This document shows positions 15,574 through 22,660 of a stretch of DNA of 47,797 nucleotides, in pieces. Location of the stretch: assembly GCA_964343275.1 (NCBI GenBank), contig CAYFIY010000007.1:1-47797 (forward strand), in the 5' to 3' direction. Under the pieces are notes generated by a model that saw only the letters and a list, made by a program, of their open reading frames with translations, searched no databases and was not told the origin of the DNA. The DNA comes from Hadarchaeum sp964343275 (GTDB lineage Archaea; Hadarchaeota; Hadarchaeia; Hadarchaeales; Hadarchaeaceae). Numbering within the stretch: position 1 is the first letter of the stretch; every line of letters begins with the position of its first letter. Both the position numbers and the translations under genes were made by a program.

Positions 15574-16719
15574 CTACTCTTTCTCCTTTTTATTAGTCAT
15601 ATAGTATTTTTCCAGTAGTTCCGTCACCTCGGGGCGAAGAACTTTCTTAGAGATAGGTTTTTTCTCTAGCAGGAGTTCCCTCACTTTGGTTCCGCTCAGA
15701 GCTACGCGTGTGCTCTTAAGGTGAGGGCAGGTTTTCTCTGTCGCCATTGCGTCACACATAACGCAGAAGAAAGCGTTCTCGAAAAACATTGGGGTCACTC
15801 CAAGCTCACCCTCCTTGAACTCGTAGAATATCCTCTGCGCATCATAAGGGCCATAGTAACCGCCGACGCCTGCGTGATCGCGCCCAACGATGAAGTGGGT
15901 ACATCCGAAGTTTTTCCGTACAAGCGCGTGGAAGATGGCTTCCCTCGGCCCAGCGTATCTCATCTCGGTAGACAACGTTGCAAGCAAAAACCTGTTGCGC
16001 GGGTAGTAGTTGTTTAAAATAACCTCATAGGTTTTGATTCTGACCTCGGACGACACATCCGCTCCGCGTGTCCAACCGACTAAAGGGTGGATTAACAATC
16101 CATCCGCGATTTCGAGAGCAGATTTCTGAAGGTATTCGTGCGAGCGGTGAATGGGGTTGCGGGTCTGAAACCCAACAACGGTGCGCCATCCGCGCTCCCT
16201 GAACTCCTTTCTCGTCTCCGCCGGGTCGAAGTGGTGCCGTTCGAATGGATGCATCGGTCGATTGACGAGATCAATCTTACCACCGAGCATGACGTTGCCC
16301 CAACTGTAAACATTAGCGACGCCGGGGTGCTCCTCATCGGTTGTACGGAACACTTTCTGGACCATGCGCTTTTTATCGTAATCGAACTTCTCTGTAAGGT
16401 GAAGTACGGAGATTGGATTTTTGTTTTTATCTAAAATAGCTATATCGTCGCCTTCTTTGACTTTGGCGGCTGCTTTCTCGTCCAAAGGTAAAACGATGGG
16501 CATTGTCCAGGGGGAACCATTCAACAAATGCATGTTCTCAACGACTCCCTCGAAATCCTTCTTTGTGAGGAACCCCTCGATTGGAGTGTAACCACCGGTG
16601 GCGATGAGTTCTGCGTCCATGATCCGCTCATCGCCCACTATTATCGACGGGTATTCCTTTAACTCGCTGAGCACCCGCTCCCTTTTATGTCCAGTCAAAA
16701 CTCTATTGATGAGATCCAC
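15574..16719 (-). CDS. sat: sulfate adenylyltransferase (ATP sulfurylase)
   Basis: This enzyme activates sulfate with ATP to adenylylsulfate (APS). It is a 381-residue single-subunit ATP sulfurylase with both nucleotide motifs: QTRNPIHRSHE at residues 185-195 and GRDHAGVGGYYG from residue 279. A Cys-rich patch (FFCVMCDAMATEKTCPHL) follows, which in archaeal and some bacterial enzymes binds zinc. It starts at a GTG (16719) with GGGAGATGG ahead. It follows aprB directly (stop and start abut), so APS is made and reduced by products of one mRNA. No APS kinase is present, consistent with APS, not PAPS, as the reduced form. Confidence 0.95.
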   Translation of the reverse strand: MDLINRVLTGHKRERVLSELKEYPSIIVGDERIMDAELIATGGYTPIEGFLTKKDFEGVVENMHLLNGSPWTMPIVLPLDEKAAAKVKEGDDIAILDKNKNPISVLHLTEKFDYDKKRMVQKVFRTTDEEHPGVANVYSWGNVMLGGKIDLVNRPMHPFERHHFDPAETRKEFRERGWRTVVGFQTRNPIHRSHEYLQKSALEIADGLLIHPLVGWTRGADVSSEVRIKTYEVILNNYYPRNRFLLATLSTEMRYAGPREAIFHALVRKNFGCTHFIVGRDHAGVGGYYGPYDAQRIFYEFKEGELGVTPMFFENAFFCVMCDAMATEKTCPHLKSTRVALSGTKVRELLLEKKPISKKVLRPEVTELLEKYYMTNKKEKE

Positions 16720-17037
16720 TTAACCATCTCCCACAGTTTTTCTCGGAATCTCAAATTTTTCCATTTTTCCATCCGGATCGATTAGGGTCCATATGATTAT
16801 GTCTTCCTTCATTTCTGGCATCAGTGTGGCATCATAGTGAGCTATTGATTTAGGTAGTTTAAGCGTGATGGCCTGAACTGGGCAATGTTTGACACAGACC
16901 AAACAGTTCCAACAGTCGGAGTTGTCCCTGATGAATGCCTTTTTCGTTTTCGGGTCCAGAGCTTCTAAATCACCGGGACAAAGCTTAACGCAGAGCCCGC
17001 AACTGTTACAGTTTTTCTGATCAATCAAGACACTCAT
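16720..17037 (-). CDS. aprB: adenylylsulfate reductase beta subunit
   Basis: This is a ferredoxin-like subunit of about 105 residues with two [4Fe-4S] binding sets: C10, C13, C16, C20 and C42, C45, C48, C52. A Trp follows C42, as in the electron-wire region of known AprB. It passes electrons to the FAD of AprA for reduction of APS to sulfite and AMP. I chose the ATG at 17037, which has GGTG ahead and clears the aprA stop; an upstream start at 17103 would overlap aprA. It is shorter than the roughly 150-residue AprB of sulfate respirers, lacking most of the C-terminal tail that wraps AprA. Confidence 0.88.
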   Translation of the reverse strand: MSVLIDQKNCNSCGLCVKLCPGDLEALDPKTKKAFIRDNSDCWNCLVCVKHCPVQAITLKLPKSIAHYDATLMPEMKEDIIIWTLIDPDGKMEKFEIPRKTVGDG

Positions 17038-17047
17038 CTTAAACACC

Positions 17048-18787
17048 TTACGGTTTGTATCTATCTCCAGGTACGATTTGTTCGTATGGCACTTTGAATA
17101 CATCGATTTTTTCAGTTACTGGGTCACGTCGGCTGTTAACGAAGCAAAGCCAGTCATCGTCATCGAGCTCTGGATAATCAAGCCTAGTCTGATACGCTGG
17201 CCATCGGGTTTCCCTTCTGAAGATTAAGTGTTCTACCAACACCTGGGCGACTTCTAATCTGTCGATAACATCACGTGCGAGCGTGAGTTCGTGAAAATCG
17301 CCCGCTACCAAGCTTTTGGTAAGCTCCTTGATTTTTTGGAGTTCTCCTCGTGCCACAAGAAGTCGTTTTTCATCCATTTCGTAAAACTCGCTGATGCCTC
17401 CGGCGTACTTGTCCATAATTTTTTGGAGTCTCTCTTCGACTTCCCTCGGGCGCGTGCTCTGGCTCGTCTGTCCGGGTCTCGAGAGTGGGGCGTATGCCCG
17501 TTCTACCTCCTGGTTGACCTGATTTGAATCTACATCACCGTGCCCGTTCGCTTCCGTGTACTGCACCGCTGCACGTGCGGCGATTATACCCTCCGCCCAG
17601 CAACCCGAAACGAATTTGTAGGGCACCCCTCCTGCAACATCGCCTGCCGCGAACAGACCATCTAATGTGGTCTTTCTGTCATCGTTTGTCCAGTAGCCCG
17701 CTTGGCAGTGGCCTCCCACAATATAAGGTTCGGTTCCCGCGATCTCTATCGGTTGCTTGCTGGGGTCGATACGGTTCGCGGCGAGCCAGAGAGTCATTTG
17801 GGGGTACATATCGAGGTAAGTGGATTTGAGTTCGTTGGCTCGTTCTGAGTTGAGGTGACGCGTATCCAAGTAACATGGTCCCCTTCCTTCCTTTGCTTCC
17901 ATGGTGGGGGCATAAACCCGAATCGGCGTAGGAGCGCCTTCACCACCAAGGTGAGAATAACGGGTTTTCATGTACTGCTCACCATTCGCATTGATCTGTG
18001 ATGCTCCGAAACCAAGAGCGAGGGTGCCTGTAGGAGCTATGACATCCTTTACGCGAAGAGCTATGAAACGCATTTCAAAACTTGTCATTTCAGCTCCTGC
18101 TCGGATGCCCATAGCATAACCAGCCCCTGTGTTGAAAGGAGAGTACCACATCGTGTGGTGGGCGTCGCCTGAATTGTTGGGTCTATAAATACCAGCCGCG
18201 CCCCCTGTTGCGACGATGGTGGCCTTTGCTCTGACGACGTAGAATTTCGGCTCGTGGGTGCTAAAACCGAGTGCTCCCACGACGCGATTTCCATCTAGTA
18301 AAAAGTTGGTAGCCACGACGTGATTGAGCACGGTAGCTCCCGATCTCTCCACAGACCTTGCTAGGATTAGCTTGAGTGCTTCTCCATTTATCTTAACATT
18401 CCACCTTCCCCGCTTGAGGTAGTTCCCACTCTCTTCCTTCAGAACAGGTAATCCCCAATCTTCCACCTTTTTGACGGCTTGGTTGACTTCTTTTATCATG
18501 CTCATGGTGAGATCCTCTCGGCAGATGCCCATCGCTTGCCATCTTACGTATTGAGTGAAGCTTTCCGGAGTCTCACCGGGGTGAAGGTAGACGTTTATGG
18601 CATTCATACCTCCAGCCAGACATCCACTCCTATCGATGTGGGCCTTCTCCATGATAATAACGTTGAGTTTTTGATTCAACCGTTTCGCTTCGAAGGCCGC
18701 CATGCATCCGGCTGTACCACCGCCTATTATCAGGATATCGGCGTCGATTTGTTCTTTATTGATATATTTCTCACTCGATAGTTTCAT
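17048..18787 (-). CDS. aprA: adenylylsulfate reductase alpha subunit
   Basis: This FAD protein reduces APS to sulfite. The N-terminal FAD motif is ILIIGGGTAGCMAAFEAKR (from about residue 20). RSGCLAGGMNAINVYLHPGE and the ETPESFTQYVRWQAMGI segment match AprA, as do TEPYIVGGHCQAGYW, LFAAGDVAGG and FVSGCWAEGIIAARAAV near the second FAD region. At 579 residues it is shorter than the roughly 650-residue enzymes of sulfate respirers and may belong to a separate, assimilatory-type branch; a fumarate-reductase-like flavoprotein is the alternative, but aprB and sat adjacent make APS reductase much more likely. The start overlaps a small membrane-protein gene by 17 bases. Confidence 0.88.
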   Translation of the reverse strand: MKLSSEKYINKEQIDADILIIGGGTAGCMAAFEAKRLNQKLNVIIMEKAHIDRSGCLAGGMNAINVYLHPGETPESFTQYVRWQAMGICREDLTMSMIKEVNQAVKKVEDWGLPVLKEESGNYLKRGRWNVKINGEALKLILARSVERSGATVLNHVVATNFLLDGNRVVGALGFSTHEPKFYVVRAKATIVATGGAAGIYRPNNSGDAHHTMWYSPFNTGAGYAMGIRAGAEMTSFEMRFIALRVKDVIAPTGTLALGFGASQINANGEQYMKTRYSHLGGEGAPTPIRVYAPTMEAKEGRGPCYLDTRHLNSERANELKSTYLDMYPQMTLWLAANRIDPSKQPIEIAGTEPYIVGGHCQAGYWTNDDRKTTLDGLFAAGDVAGGVPYKFVSGCWAEGIIAARAAVQYTEANGHGDVDSNQVNQEVERAYAPLSRPGQTSQSTRPREVEERLQKIMDKYAGGISEFYEMDEKRLLVARGELQKIKELTKSLVAGDFHELTLARDVIDRLEVAQVLVEHLIFRRETRWPAYQTRLDYPELDDDDWLCFVNSRRDPVTEKIDVFKVPYEQIVPGDRYKP

Positions 18788-18989
18788 TTAAGCCACCATT
18801 TTTGCTAGTATGGATACCCGAGCAGGATAATGCCGTACCAATAACTTTCTTTAAAGTTTCAGGCTTAAGGTGTTTTGTCGTAAGAGCGCCGAGCGAAATG
18901 GCTATCGCTCCTCCGATCCCTATTACTCCACCTATGTACCTTCCGACCACACCTATCAGTAAAATCGCAATAGTCGTTTCAATGGCCAT
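18771..18989 (-). CDS. small membrane protein at head of apr operon
   Basis: This 72-residue frame starts at an ATG (18989; an earlier start at 19004 is possible) and encodes one or two hydrophobic segments (TIAILLIGVVG and YIGGVIGIGGAIAISLGAL) and a polar tail. I do not recognise it. It overlaps the aprA start by 17 bases and lies just behind the likely promoter, so it would be the first gene of the sulfate operon. It might anchor APS reductase at the membrane or help sulfate entry, but this rests only on position. It could also be a spurious frame. Confidence 0.45.
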   Translation of the reverse strand: MAIETTIAILLIGVVGRYIGGVIGIGGAIAISLGALTTKHLKPETLKKVIGTALSCSGIHTSKNGGLNETIE

Positions 18990-19027
18990 TCGATAAACCC
19001 CCACTCACCCTTGGTAATAGCAATAAC

Positions 19028-19061
19028 TTACCCACTAAAAAAACCAAACTTTTGCGGGTAA
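19028..19061. promoter_or_regulatory. inverted repeat at the apr operon start (candidate operator)
   Basis: TTACCC at 19028-19033 and GGGTAA at 19056-19061 form an exact six-base inverted repeat with a 22-base A/T-rich spacer. It lies just downstream of the TATA-like element at 19077-19090, where the transcription start is expected, a usual place for an archaeal repressor site. Confidence 0.3.
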
Positions 19062-19076
19062 TCAAAAACCTTCCGA

Positions 19077-19090
19077 TTATTTTTATATTA
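19077..19090 (-). promoter_or_regulatory. TATA-like promoter element of the sulfate/siroheme operon
   Basis: On the minus strand this reads TAATATAAAAATAA, about 75-100 bases before the first gene of the apr operon. It is the best TATA candidate in the 222 bases between the tusA stop and the apr operon. Assigned by composition and position. Confidence 0.35.
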
Positions 19091-19226
19091 CTAACTAGAG
19101 CAGCAAAATAAATCCCACATTGTCGACATTATTATTCCCATAATTTATAACAGTGTTATATATTTAAGGCTTTCTAAGTGTGAATCAGCTATGAAAACTG
19201 TTTTATTTTACAGATGAAACTAAAAG

Positions 19227-19466
19227 TTAGCCTTTCCGAATCATAACTCTCCATTCATGTTCACCTGTTTTTTTTACATCTAGAACTTTATGGCCATCGG
19301 TCTCCATGCTGCGTGGAACGTTCTCGGTCGCCGGGCCGTGGTCTAAGATTACCTCAAGTACTTCCCCGCTCTTGAGTTCCTCTATCGCAAGCTTCGATTT
19401 CACGAAGGTGTAGGGACAAATTTCGCCGCGAATGTCGATGGTGCTGTCTATCCCGGAGTCCTGCAT
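19227..19466 (-). CDS. TusA-like sulfur carrier (CPYT variant)
   Basis: This is a TusA-family protein of 79 residues from the ATG at 19466. That start overlaps the stop of the MoaD-E1 gene (TAATG) and has GAGGTGAGG five bases ahead, which decides it over the earlier ATG at 19484. The sulfur-carrying Cys is in ICPYTF: the motif's final Pro is replaced by Thr, unlike the CPYP copy at 6745-7014. It should shuttle persulfide sulfur. Last in an operon with the PLP enzyme and the MoaD-E1 fusion, it is a plausible sulfur donor to the MoaD acyl-adenylate. Confidence 0.88.
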   Translation of the reverse strand: MQDSGIDSTIDIRGEICPYTFVKSKLAIEELKSGEVLEVILDHGPATENVPRSMETDGHKVLDVKKTGEHEWRVMIRKG

Positions 19467-20569
19467 TAAGACCTCACCTCGCAAACGTGGCCATAGTCAA
19501 CTTGAGTTAGATCTTTGATTAGCGGGTTTTCGCCACAAGATGAACAGCTGTGGTTGCGCTTCACCTCAAACTCGTCAAACTTCATGCTTTGCCCATCGAA
19601 AAAGAGTATCTTCCCAACAAGCAGACCATTTAAGTCTAAGAGGAACTTCATGGCTTCGTTGGCTTGAATTGATCCGACGATTCCTGTGATTGTACCAAGT
19701 ACCCCTGCCTCCTGACAGCTTGGGACCATTCCTGGCGGTGGAGACTCTGGAACAAAACATCGATAGCACGGACCTTTATGAGGTATGATTGTTGTGGTCA
19801 TACCCACGAACCTGAGCACACCTGCATGGGAGAATGGCACTTTCTCGATTACACAGGCGTCGTTTATGAGGAACTTGGTAGGAAAGTTGTCGCTGCCGTC
19901 GATAACAAAGTCCCAACCATTTAACATATCGAACACATTTTCCGCACATAGACGCTCATCATAAATGATGACTTCTACTTCAGGATTCAGGCCCGATATT
20001 GTATCGCGAGCTGATTTGACCTTTGATTTACCAATAGCGCGGCTGCCGTGCAGTATTTGGCGCTGCAGATTGCTGAGATCGACTTTGTCACCATCTACTA
20101 TACCAAGCTTTCCTATGCCAGCCGCTGCTAGGTAAAGGGAAGCGGGCGAGCCGAGTCCACCTGCCCCCACTACGAGGACTTTTGACGACATCAGCTTCTT
20201 CTGTCCTTTTCCGCCGACTTCCTTCAAGATGATTTGGCGGCTGTAGCGTACTATCTGGTCTTGGGTTAAACCCATGAAATCTTTCCCGCCCGCTATTGCT
20301 GGGATTAGCCTGACTTCGTCGCCTTCATTGAGCTTTGTGTTGGGCCCCCCTAAATTCCTGATGTCCTTTCCGTTTACGAATATGTTTACGAACCGTCTCA
20401 ACTCACCTGTCGTTGCGTCGAGAATTCTCTCGCCTAACTGGGGGCCTAGCTCGTTTATCATGGCGGTTACTAGGTCTTTGACAGTCTCTCCTGTCAGGTC
20501 TATACTTACATTATTCACTTTAACGATGTCCCGGAACATCGCCGACAGCTTCACGTTTACTTTCACCAT
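19466..20569 (-). CDS. MoaD-like sulfur carrier fused to E1-like (MoeB/ThiF) activating enzyme
   Basis: This is a 367-residue in-frame fusion. Residues 1-95 are a MoaD-like beta-grasp domain (NIFVNGKDI, GDEVRLIPAIAGG), with the functional Gly-Gly at 94-95. Residues 99-367 are an E1-like adenylating enzyme: LTQDQIVRYSRQI, the ATP loop VGAGGLGSP (134-142), DLSNLQRQ, DGSDNFPTKFLIND, a zinc site of C268, C271, C342 and C345, and C285 in the PSCQEAGVLG position of the sulfur-linked Cys. The diglycine is internal, followed by Lys-Asp-Phe and then Met99, so cleavage after Gly95 is needed to free it. An internal ATG at 20275, preceded by a purine-rich stretch, may also give free E1. GGAGGGGATA precedes the main start. 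Confidence 0.9.
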   Translation of the reverse strand: MVKVNVKLSAMFRDIVKVNNVSIDLTGETVKDLVTAMINELGPQLGERILDATTGELRRFVNIFVNGKDIRNLGGPNTKLNEGDEVRLIPAIAGGKDFMGLTQDQIVRYSRQIILKEVGGKGQKKLMSSKVLVVGAGGLGSPASLYLAAAGIGKLGIVDGDKVDLSNLQRQILHGSRAIGKSKVKSARDTISGLNPEVEVIIYDERLCAENVFDMLNGWDFVIDGSDNFPTKFLINDACVIEKVPFSHAGVLRFVGMTTTIIPHKGPCYRCFVPESPPPGMVPSCQEAGVLGTITGIVGSIQANEAMKFLLDLNGLLVGKILFFDGQSMKFDEFEVKRNHSCSSCGENPLIKDLTQVDYGHVCEVRS

Positions 20570-21835
20570 CTATATCCCCTCCAACCATCTCACTCCAGGA
20601 GTCTGGAGATTTACCACGAGCTCTTTGAAGCTCTCTATTGACGGATCTATATTGAATGGTTTGGGGAGCGAGAGCGCTATGCTTTCCTGGGTCTTCAGAC
20701 CATTTCCTGTGATGTAGAGTACCACTTGTTCGTCCCGATCTATTCCTCCATCCTCTACGATTTGTTTTAGAGCTGCGACCACTGTCCCCCCCGCCGGCTC
20801 AGTATAAATCCCTTCCTTCTTAGCTAGGAGCCTAACTCCATCCAGGATACGCTCGTCGTTGGGCGCACTCCCCGTCCCTCCGGTGGCTTGTATGGCCTGA
20901 ATGGCATAGTATCCATCGGCTGGATCACCGATGGCAAGAGATTTACAAATAGTCTCTGGTTTCTCCACAGGGGTTATCTCGTTCTTTCCCTTCAGAAGCG
21001 CTTGTACTACTGGAGAACATCCCTCTGGCTGAGCCGCCGTTATCTTGGTATTCCATCCCTCAATCAGTCCGACCTCCTCGAGTTCTTTAAATCCGCGCCA
21101 AGAAGCATGTAGCAGGGCTCCTGAAGCGACCGGCACGATTATATGTTCAGGAGCTTTCCACCCGAGTTGTTCACATATCTCAAAAGAAAGCGTCTTGGAC
21201 CCCTCTACATAATATGGCCGCACGTTAATATTGGCGAAAGCAATGTTACTAGTCAATGCTATCTCGGTCGCGAGGCGGTTGGTCTGATCGTAGGTTCCGC
21301 CGACCTCGATGAGATGACATCCGTAGGATAGGGTCTGGGCAACTTTGGAGACTTCCAGACCGCTTGGAATGAAGATGAAACATGGGAAACGGGCCTTGGC
21401 GGCGTGTGCGGCCATGGCTCCGGAAAGGTTTCCAGTCGAGGCGGCCCCTACCGCAGGGGAGCTGAACTCGATGGCCTTGGAAATGGCGACACTTGAGGGT
21501 CGATCCTTGAAGGAGAAAGTTGGATTCACTGAGTCGTTCTTCAAGTAAACTTCTTTGAGCCCCAGTTCCTGAGCTAGGTTATCGGCACGTAAGAGGGGAG
21601 TAAATCCAGCACCAATATCGACGATTGATTCAGGTCTTTCAACTGGCAAGAGATTTTGGTATCTCCAAAGTGTTGGTTTGCCTTTGGTGATGGATTCCCT
21701 TGAAATTAGTTCCGCAATAGCTCCGTAATCATAGTTGATGTCAAGCGGGCCAAAGCACAGGCTACAAGCGTGGACGAGACGCTTGGAGTATAACTCGCCA
21801 CACTCCCTACATCGCAATCCGATTACGTTGCTCAT
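20570..21835 (-). CDS. threonine-synthase-like PLP enzyme, possible sulfhydrylase
   Basis: This is a 421-residue fold-type II PLP enzyme. It opens with a zinc ribbon (C9, C12, C24, C27), has the PLP lysine K110 in NPTFSFKDRPSS, the phosphate-binding SSPAVGAASTGNLSGA region, and EPAGGTVVAAL near the end. By similarity it is a threonine synthase. Its operon, however, is all sulfur chemistry: its stop abuts the MoaD-E1 start and tusA follows. In mycobacteria a fold-type II enzyme (CysM) takes sulfur from thiocarboxylated CysO to make cysteine, so a cysteine- or homocysteine-forming sulfhydrylase is a fair alternative. Threonine synthase proper cannot be excluded. Confidence 0.8.
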   Translation of the reverse strand: MSNVIGLRCRECGELYSKRLVHACSLCFGPLDINYDYGAIAELISRESITKGKPTLWRYQNLLPVERPESIVDIGAGFTPLLRADNLAQELGLKEVYLKNDSVNPTFSFKDRPSSVAISKAIEFSSPAVGAASTGNLSGAMAAHAAKARFPCFIFIPSGLEVSKVAQTLSYGCHLIEVGGTYDQTNRLATEIALTSNIAFANINVRPYYVEGSKTLSFEICEQLGWKAPEHIIVPVASGALLHASWRGFKELEEVGLIEGWNTKITAAQPEGCSPVVQALLKGKNEITPVEKPETICKSLAIGDPADGYYAIQAIQATGGTGSAPNDERILDGVRLLAKKEGIYTEPAGGTVVAALKQIVEDGGIDRDEQVVLYITGNGLKTQESIALSLPKPFNIDPSIESFKELVVNLQTPGVRWLEGI

Positions 21836-21865
21836 TTTAACCTCTCTAAATTATGTCAATAAAGT

Positions 21866-21874
21866 AAATATATA
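21866..21874 (-). promoter_or_regulatory. TATA-like element of the thrC-like operon
   Basis: On the minus strand this reads TATATATTT, about 31-39 bases before the ATG at 21835, the spacing of an archaeal promoter with a short leader. AGAGAGG follows as ribosome binding site. Confidence 0.4.
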
Positions 21875-22014
21875 GTTATACTTAAAAACATATCCATTAC
21901 TACCAGTTATATCATAAATTTTCACAGAAAGTATTCTATGGTTAAAATGCTGGTATTTATCGAAGTATGTTCAAAATATCTATGCGGATTATAACTGGGT
22001 TAAAAATAGATGCT

Positions 22015-22572
22015 TTATTTAGCCTCGCGCCATGACTTAATTTCTCCCCCGTACTCTACAATCCTTCGTCGGATGTGAAAATTTATGAACTTTACCCAGA
22101 GTCGTGGATCTATCCTCTCCATAATTTCTCTGACTTTAACCCCACGTTCAAGAGTTTCCTGGCAACGTGTACTATGCGGCAGGTATCCCATAGATCCTAG
22201 GTAAAACTCGTTCGGAACGCTTTCCCCTTCATCAAACAGCTTTAGTTCTTCCAATGAAAGCCTCTTGCGAAGCTCGTCCTTGTTGGTTTTTTGATATTTT
22301 TGGATACAACACTCAGGGATGCCAAACCAGCGACCACGTGATACGGAGTCTGTGCCTTGTTTGGCGAAGTATTCGGTCGAACGTGCAACGAGATATTTCC
22401 CATCCGCCCACTCATAAATTAGACCCATATCTTTGATTAGCTCCTCTAGCTCGTGGCCCCTTTGTTTCTTTATGATCTCCGATCCAGTTTTTAGCCCCCC
22501 TGTTGTCATGACTAAGTCTACAACTGTCGTAGGAGGTTGCTTTAGGAGTCTGTCGGCCAGTCCTTTTCCCAT
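22015..22572 (-). CDS. DUF483-like protein
   Basis: This protein of about 185 residues has no function I can assign. The segment FGIPECCIQKYQ with two adjacent cysteines, and the later HSTRCQETLERG, resemble the DUF483 family known from methanogens, but this is from memory and not certain. I chose the ATG at 22572, preceded by GGTGATTA, over the GTG at 22581. It has no signal peptide or membrane segment. It lies between the PLP/MoaD-E1 operon (same strand, downstream) and the divergent SepCysS gene, which suggests but does not prove a tie to cysteine or sulfur metabolism. Confidence 0.6.
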   Translation of the reverse strand: MGKGLADRLLKQPPTTVVDLVMTTGGLKTGSEIIKKQRGHELEELIKDMGLIYEWADGKYLVARSTEYFAKQGTDSVSRGRWFGIPECCIQKYQKTNKDELRKRLSLEELKLFDEGESVPNEFYLGSMGYLPHSTRCQETLERGVKVREIMERIDPRLWVKFINFHIRRRIVEYGGEIKSWREAK

Positions 22573-22660
22573 ATTAATCACCGTTTAGCCACCAACAATT
22601 ATTAGTAGGTATTTAACTCATAAGTCATTATTCCCTTTTGTACATAAGTGAGGACCAACA

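Noticed and set aside
17048..18787. AprA as fumarate reductase flavoprotein
   Set aside because: Its direct coupling to a two-cluster AprB and to sat, and AprA-like segments around the FAD site, favour APS reductase.
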